From Patescibacteria group bacterium (lineage in GTDB: Bacteria; Patescibacteriota; Patescibacteriia; UBA2591; UBA6264): a DNA stretch of 28,948 bases. The stretch's first letter is position 1; each line of letters opens with the position of its first letter. The stretch spans positions 1 through 28,948 of the forward strand of contig JAHIMV010000044.1 in NCBI GenBank assembly GCA_018896315.1, in the 5' to 3' direction. The notes under the pieces are model-generated. The model did no database searches. It was not told where the DNA came from and was given only the letters and a program-made list of their open reading frames with translations. This document shows, piece by piece, positions 28,235-28,948 of this stretch. The position numbers and the translations under genes are program-made.

Positions 28235-28948
28235 TTAACCCACAGTCAAATCACGGTCCGGTATTTGATTTTTATGTGCTATTTCCAAAAACCTATTCAT
28301 ATACTCCCGATGTTTTTGATATAAACTAGAAACCGCTAAACTTTCATATTCTTCTCTGTGCTTCTGTGAACTTTCCTCTAATATCATTCTAGCAACTGTA
28401 TCTGCTACTAGTTCAGCAATCAATAATCGAAAATGAATAGAATTTTGATTTTTATTCCACTTATCCTCCGGACCTAAATATCTTTGAATAATCTTATGTC
28501 TCCCATTAATCTTCAATAAATTTCCCACTAAAACAGATCTTTGGCTTCCTAAATCTACATTAGCAATTTCAATCCGAAAATTAGCTCCAATCTCTTTTTG
28601 AGGAATAACACGAACTGTTGTTGATATTTTTTGGTCCTGTAATTCTATAAAAATTTTTGTCGATTTTCCATACTTGATTCCTTTAATTAAAACAGTGGCA
28701 CTTGCAATCCTTTTTCTAAAATCTTTAATTGCCTTATTATCATAATCTAAAATAACACTCTTATTTAAAATTTTAAAATATTTCTCATTTTCAGAAAAAA
28801 CCTTCAATTTCACTCTTCCGTTAATAAATTCTGGCCACTTAGCAAATACTCTAATTTTTTTTGTTTTTCCTTCTTTAATGCTATAATTTTTTTTCTCAAA
28901 TTGAAACAATTCCTCCAACTCTTTTTTCTCTTGTAATATAACTGAAAC
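28235..28948 (-). CDS. 3' part of a gene running off the window (unknown large protein)
   Basis: The frame is open to the window edge; the first apparent start inside is a TTG at 28918, so the true start is outside. The 237 visible residues begin with a beta-rich stretch (IKEGKTKKIRVFAKW, then GKSTKIFIELQDQKI, residues about 20-120) and end in helical sequence (FRLLIAELVADTVARMILEESSQKHREEYESL). The segment KINGRHKIIQRYLGPED followed by the LLIAELVAD helix resembles the C-terminal parts of large ATP-binding (HSP90/gyrase-like ATPase) proteins seen near restriction or defence genes, but I am not sure. It is the most upstream gene of this accessory strand. Confidence 0.6.
   Translation of the reverse strand, partial: VSVILQEKKELEELFQFEKKNYSIKEGKTKKIRVFAKWPEFINGRVKLKVFSENEKYFKILNKSVILDYDNKAIKDFRKRIASATVLIKGIKYGKSTKIFIELQDQKISTTVRVIPQKEIGANFRIEIANVDLGSQRSVLVGNLLKINGRHKIIQRYLGPEDKWNKNQNSIHFRLLIAELVADTVARMILEESSQKHREEYESLAVSSLYQKHREYMNRFLEIAHKNQIPDRDLTVG

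Overview
This AT-rich window reads as a chromosomal piece of a Patescibacteria (CPR) bacterium, most likely Parcubacteria-like. The evidence is the reduced gene set, the order rpmF-nusB-rnc-smc, the cluster frr-rseP-proS with no uppS or cdsA between, an archaeal/eukaryal-type prolyl-tRNA synthetase, two mreB copies, few clear Shine-Dalgarno sites, and many small palindromic repeats. TGA acts as a stop (nusB, rnc), so the recoded Gracilibacteria/Absconditabacteria are unlikely.

Layout. 1-2980: two different DDE-transposase insertion sequences lie flush against each other (IS-A 101-1497 with a 5-bp target duplication; IS-B 1503-2979). Each has tandem transposase-binding-type sites at both ends. 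3075-8634 (+): rpmF, nusB, rnc and smc. The smc gene is split at its Walker A motif by a 553-residue intein with a LAGLIDADG-type endonuclease, and its exteins total only about 742 residues with no visible hinge domain. A long hairpin at 8636-8721 separates this operon from everything downstream, which is on the minus strand.

8720-22431 (-): core genes. These are mreB (copy 1, with a degenerate ATP-binding loop), proS, rseP, frr, a lipoprotein beta-propeller, holB, a GT4 glycosyltransferase, mreB (copy 2, canonical), an AI-2E-family membrane protein, an M16 peptidase, glyQS and a small zincin. They cover translation (two aaRS, RRF), replication (delta prime), envelope proteolysis and cell shape. 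The frr leader holds two mutually exclusive stems, one of which pairs perfectly with frr codons 4-8.

22432-28948 (mostly -): an accessory region. It holds a NYN nuclease, a SWIM zinc-finger protein, a PIF1-like helicase, a possible BECR/RelE-fold nuclease, a four-helix membrane protein, two proteins of unknown role (one with a RAMA/DUF4357-like tail), and the 3' part of a gene running off the end. Its fabric is unusual. A roughly 75-bp palindromic repeat occurs three times in one orientation, gene 5' ends and leaders are duplicated as fragments, and two candidate small RNAs on the plus strand have strong promoter matches beside a shared DnaA-box-like 15-mer. Each of these ends in a terminator at the stop codon of a convergent nuclease gene. 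This region is the best place to look for an undescribed system. No tRNA, rRNA or CRISPR array was seen.
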